Assembly (NCBI GenBank): GCA_025360985.1
Contig: JANYBA010000326.1
Location: 1-15,906 of the forward strand
From: Gammaproteobacteria bacterium
GTDB lineage: Bacteria > Pseudomonadota > Gammaproteobacteria > Xanthomonadales > Xanthomonadaceae
Direction: 5' to 3'
Length of the DNA: 15,906 nucleotides
In this document: positions 13,151 to 15,906 of the stretch, piece after piece
Layout of the letters: each line of letters starts with the position of its first letter
How positions within the stretch are numbered: the stretch's first letter is position 1
The notes under the pieces: generated by a model
The model's database searches: none
What the model was told of the DNA's origin: nothing
Seen by the model: the letters and a program-made list of their open reading frames with translations, nothing else
Position numbers and translations under genes: made by a program

Positions 13151-15906
13151 ATGAACGTTTCGGCCTGGGCGATCCGGCGGCCGCTGCCGGCGCTGATGAT
13201 CTTCTTCGTGTTGTGCGTGGCCGGCCTCTGGGGCTTCCACCAGTTGCCGATCGCGCGCTTCCCCGACGTCACCTTCCCGATGATCACGGTCACCGTGCCC
13301 TTGCCCGGCGCCTCGCCCAGCCAGCTCGAGACCGAGGTCACGCGCAAGGTCGAGGACGCGGTCGCGACCCTGCCCAACATCAAACGGACGATGTCCACCG
13401 TCACCGAGGGCAGCAGCGTCACCGCGATCGAATTCCTGATCGACACCGACATCGCCACCGCGCTCGACGATACCCGCGACGCGGTCATCCGCATCCGCGC
13501 CGACCTGCCGCAGGACATCCAGGAACCGATCGTCGCCAAGGTCAACATCGGTGGCTCGCTGATGACCTACGCGGTTGACTCAAAGGCGATGCCGACCGAC
13601 GAATTGAGCTGGTTCGTCGATCGCGAAGTGAGCAAGGCGCTGTACGGCGTGCCGGGCGTCGCCCTGGTCACGCGTGCCGGCGGCATCGATCGGCAGATCC
13701 GCGTCGACCTCGATCCGCAGGCCCTGCAGGCCTGGGGCGTGACCGCGGGACAAGTCTCGCAGCAGCTCTCGCGCAGCCAGGCCGAACGACCCTCGGGCAA
13801 GGCCGAGCAGGACGGCGTGCAACAGGCGATCCGCACGGTCGGCACGTTGGCCGATGCCGCGGCCCTGCGCGATTTTTCCATCAGCCTGCCGGATGGACGT
13901 TCGACCCGGCTGTCGGCGCTCGCGCATATCGTCGATGGCGCCGCCGATCCCAGCCAGCTCGCCCTGCTCGACGGCAAGCCGGTGGTGGCGTTCTCGTTGT
14001 CGCGCACGCGCGGCTCGAGCGAAGTGCGGGTCGCGGAAAAAGTCCGCGCGGTGCTGGCGCAACTCGAGGCCGCGCACCCGGGCCTGCATTTCCAGCTGGT
14101 CACCTCCACCGTCGAGGAAGCCGAGCGTTCCTACGATTCGTCCATGACCATGCTCTGGGAAGGCGCGGCGCTGGCGCTGTTCGTGGTCTGGCTGTTCCTG
14201 CGCGACTGGCGCGCGACCTGGGTGTCGGCGATCGCGCTGCCGCTGTCGATCATCCCCACGTTCGCAGTGATGCACTGGTTCGGCTTCACCTTGAACTTGA
14301 TCACCCTGCTGGCCCTGTCGGTGGTGGTCGGCATCCTGGTCGATGATGCCATCGTCGAGATCGAGAACATCGTCCGCCACCTGCGCATGGGCAAGTCGCC
14401 GATCGATGCCGCCCGCGATGCCGCCGACGAGATCGGCACGGCGGTGATCGCCACCTCGATGACGCTGGCGGCGGTGTTCCTGCCGGTTGCTTTCATGCCC
14501 GGCATCGCCGGCAAGTTCTTCCGCGAATTCGGCTGGACCGCCGCGACCGCCGTGCTGTTCTCGCTGCTGGTCGCGCGCCTCCTCACGCCGATGATGGCCG
14601 CGTACCAGCTCAAGCCGCACGGCAAGAAACCAGTCGAGTCGAAGCTGATGACGCGCTACCTCGCCTGGGTCGATCGCGCGCTGCGCCATCGCTGGATCAC
14701 CCTGGTCACGGCGACGGCGTTCTTCCTGGCCTCGCTTGGCATTCCGTTCTTCATCCCGTCGACATTTATCCCGATTTCGGATCTGGGGCGCAGCAACCTC
14801 AGCCTGGAGTTACCGCCGGGCACGCGCCTGCAGGACACCAAACTCGCCACCGAACAGGCGCGCCGCCTGCTTTCGGCGATTCCGGAACTCAAGCAGGTCT
14901 ACACGACCATCGGCAGCGTCCTGGACATCGGCGACCCCGGCAAGACCGGCGTCGGCGAGCCGCGCAAGGCGACCCTGGTGCTGGACTGGGGCAAGGCCAA
15001 GACCCGCGAACGCAGCCAGAAGGAACTCGAACGCGAAGCGCGCGCGCGCCTGGCCGACTTGCCCGGCGTGCGCGTGAGTTTCATCAGCACCGAGCCGGGC
15101 GAACTGATGCAACTCGTACTCGCCGGCGACGATCCGCAGCGCCTGCTCAACGCCGCGCAAGCGCTCGATCGCGACCTGCGCACGCTCAAGGGCCTGGGCA
15201 GCATCAGCTCGTCGGCATCGTTGTTGCGGCCGGAGCTCGTGATCGTGCCCGACCCGGCGCGCGCCGCCGACCTCGGCGTGGCCACCGCCGACATCGCCGA
15301 AGCCGCGCGCATCGCCACGTCCGGCGACTACACCCAACGCCTGGCCAAGCTCAACCTGCCCGAACGGCAGGTGCCGATCCGCGTCGGATTCGCCGAGAGC
15401 ACGCTGGCCAATCCCGACCTGATCGCCGACCTGCGCGTGCCCGGCAAGAATGGCCCGGTGCCGCTGTCGGCGGTCGCCGACATCCACGTCGACAGCGGGC
15501 CCTCGCAGATTTCGCGCTACCAGCGCCAGCGCAACATCAGCTTCAACGCCGAACTCAACGGCCGGCCATTGGGCGATGTGATGAAGGAAGTGCAGCAGCT
15601 GCCGAGCGTGCAGAAACTGCCGGCCGGTGTGAACTTCCTCAATACCGGCGACGCCGAGGTGTTCATCGAATTGTTCGTCGGCTTCCTGATGGCCATGACC
15701 GCCGGCATCGCCTGCATCTACATGGTGCTGTTGCTGCTGTTCAACCACGCCCTGCAGCCGCTGACCATCCTGACCGCGGTGCCGCTGTGCGCGGGCGGCG
15801 CCTTCGGTGCCCTGCTCTTGACCAACAACGCCCTATCGTTGCCGGCCCTGATCGGCCTGCTGATGCTGATCGGCATCGCCACCAAGAATTCCATCCTGCT
15901 TGTTGA
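13151..15906 (+). CDS. RND efflux pump inner-membrane transporter (AcrB/HAE1 type), 3' end beyond the window
   Basis: This is a proton-driven tripartite efflux pump subunit. The N-terminus MNVSAWAIRRPLPALMIFFV and the porter-domain entry LPIARFPDVTFPMITVTVP are typical. The TM4 proton-relay pair is D398-D399 in GILVDDAIVEIENI, and the TM10 lysine is K912 in IGIATKNSILLV at the right edge. About 918 codons of roughly 1,020-1,050 are present and open, including both porter halves and TM1-TM10. ATG 13151 was chosen; GTG 13145, which overlaps the adaptor stop as GTGA, is an in-frame alternative adding two residues, and neither has a clear ribosome site, fitting translational coupling. Substrate range cannot be read. 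It forms one unit with the lipoprotein adaptor just upstream. Confidence 0.92.
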   Translation, partial: MNVSAWAIRRPLPALMIFFVLCVAGLWGFHQLPIARFPDVTFPMITVTVPLPGASPSQLETEVTRKVEDAVATLPNIKRTMSTVTEGSSVTAIEFLIDTDIATALDDTRDAVIRIRADLPQDIQEPIVAKVNIGGSLMTYAVDSKAMPTDELSWFVDREVSKALYGVPGVALVTRAGGIDRQIRVDLDPQALQAWGVTAGQVSQQLSRSQAERPSGKAEQDGVQQAIRTVGTLADAAALRDFSISLPDGRSTRLSALAHIVDGAADPSQLALLDGKPVVAFSLSRTRGSSEVRVAEKVRAVLAQLEAAHPGLHFQLVTSTVEEAERSYDSSMTMLWEGAALALFVVWLFLRDWRATWVSAIALPLSIIPTFAVMHWFGFTLNLITLLALSVVVGILVDDAIVEIENIVRHLRMGKSPIDAARDAADEIGTAVIATSMTLAAVFLPVAFMPGIAGKFFREFGWTAATAVLFSLLVARLLTPMMAAYQLKPHGKKPVESKLMTRYLAWVDRALRHRWITLVTATAFFLASLGIPFFIPSTFIPISDLGRSNLSLELPPGTRLQDTKLATEQARRLLSAIPELKQVYTTIGSVLDIGDPGKTGVGEPRKATLVLDWGKAKTRERSQKELEREARARLADLPGVRVSFISTEPGELMQLVLAGDDPQRLLNAAQALDRDLRTLKGLGSISSSASLLRPELVIVPDPARAADLGVATADIAEAARIATSGDYTQRLAKLNLPERQVPIRVGFAESTLANPDLIADLRVPGKNGPVPLSAVADIHVDSGPSQISRYQRQRNISFNAELNGRPLGDVMKEVQQLPSVQKLPAGVNFLNTGDAEVFIELFVGFLMAMTAGIACIYMVLLLLFNHALQPLTILTAVPLCAGGAFGALLLTNNALSLPALIGLLMLIGIATKNSILLV

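Overview
The window is 15.9 kb of GC-rich, tightly packed bacterial DNA with no gap over about 140 bases. The HU variant with a Lys/Ala-rich tail, the MESH1-type hydrolase and the membrane-anchored TolB-like/TPR protein together suggest a gammaproteobacterium of the Lysobacterales (Xanthomonadales) type. That placement is inferred from protein character only. No rRNA, tRNA, CRISPR array, insertion sequence or phage gene was seen.

Layout. (1) Minus strand, 1-1355: the N-terminal part of an APC-superfamily amino acid/amine permease (cut by the left edge), preceded by a Rieske non-haem iron oxygenase. (2) Minus strand, 1426-2491: an HU-family nucleoid protein with its own intrinsic terminator, and a small HD-domain (p)ppGpp hydrolase of the MESH1 type. 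(3) Plus strand, 2627-8256: a translationally coupled four-gene operon: a second Rieske oxygenase, a GcvT/aminomethyltransferase-fold protein, and two tandem paralogous FAD-dependent oxidoreductases of the CrtI/PYROXD2 type. (4) Minus strand, 8253-11974: a TolB-like/TPR inner-membrane protein followed directly by a secreted, enlarged cyanophycinase-like S51 peptidase. (5) Plus strand, 12072-15906: an RND efflux lipoprotein adaptor and the RND pump (cut by the right edge).

How the genes may work together. The most interesting block is the 2627-8256 operon, possibly assisted by the flanking Rieske oxygenase and permease at the left. Rieske oxygenases with a Glu bridge between their two metal sites typically act on N-methylated or quaternary amines. 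GcvT-fold proteins move one-carbon units to tetrahydrofolate, and flavoproteins oxidise N-methyl groups to iminium species. Uptake, oxidative demethylation and folate capture of a methylated nitrogen (or methoxylated) compound is therefore a coherent but unproven reading. The substrate cannot be read from the sequence, and no dedicated ferredoxin/reductase is visible. The HU and MESH1 genes look like housekeeping genes lying between the two catabolic blocks. The TPR/peptidase pair and the RND pair look like independent envelope-related units.
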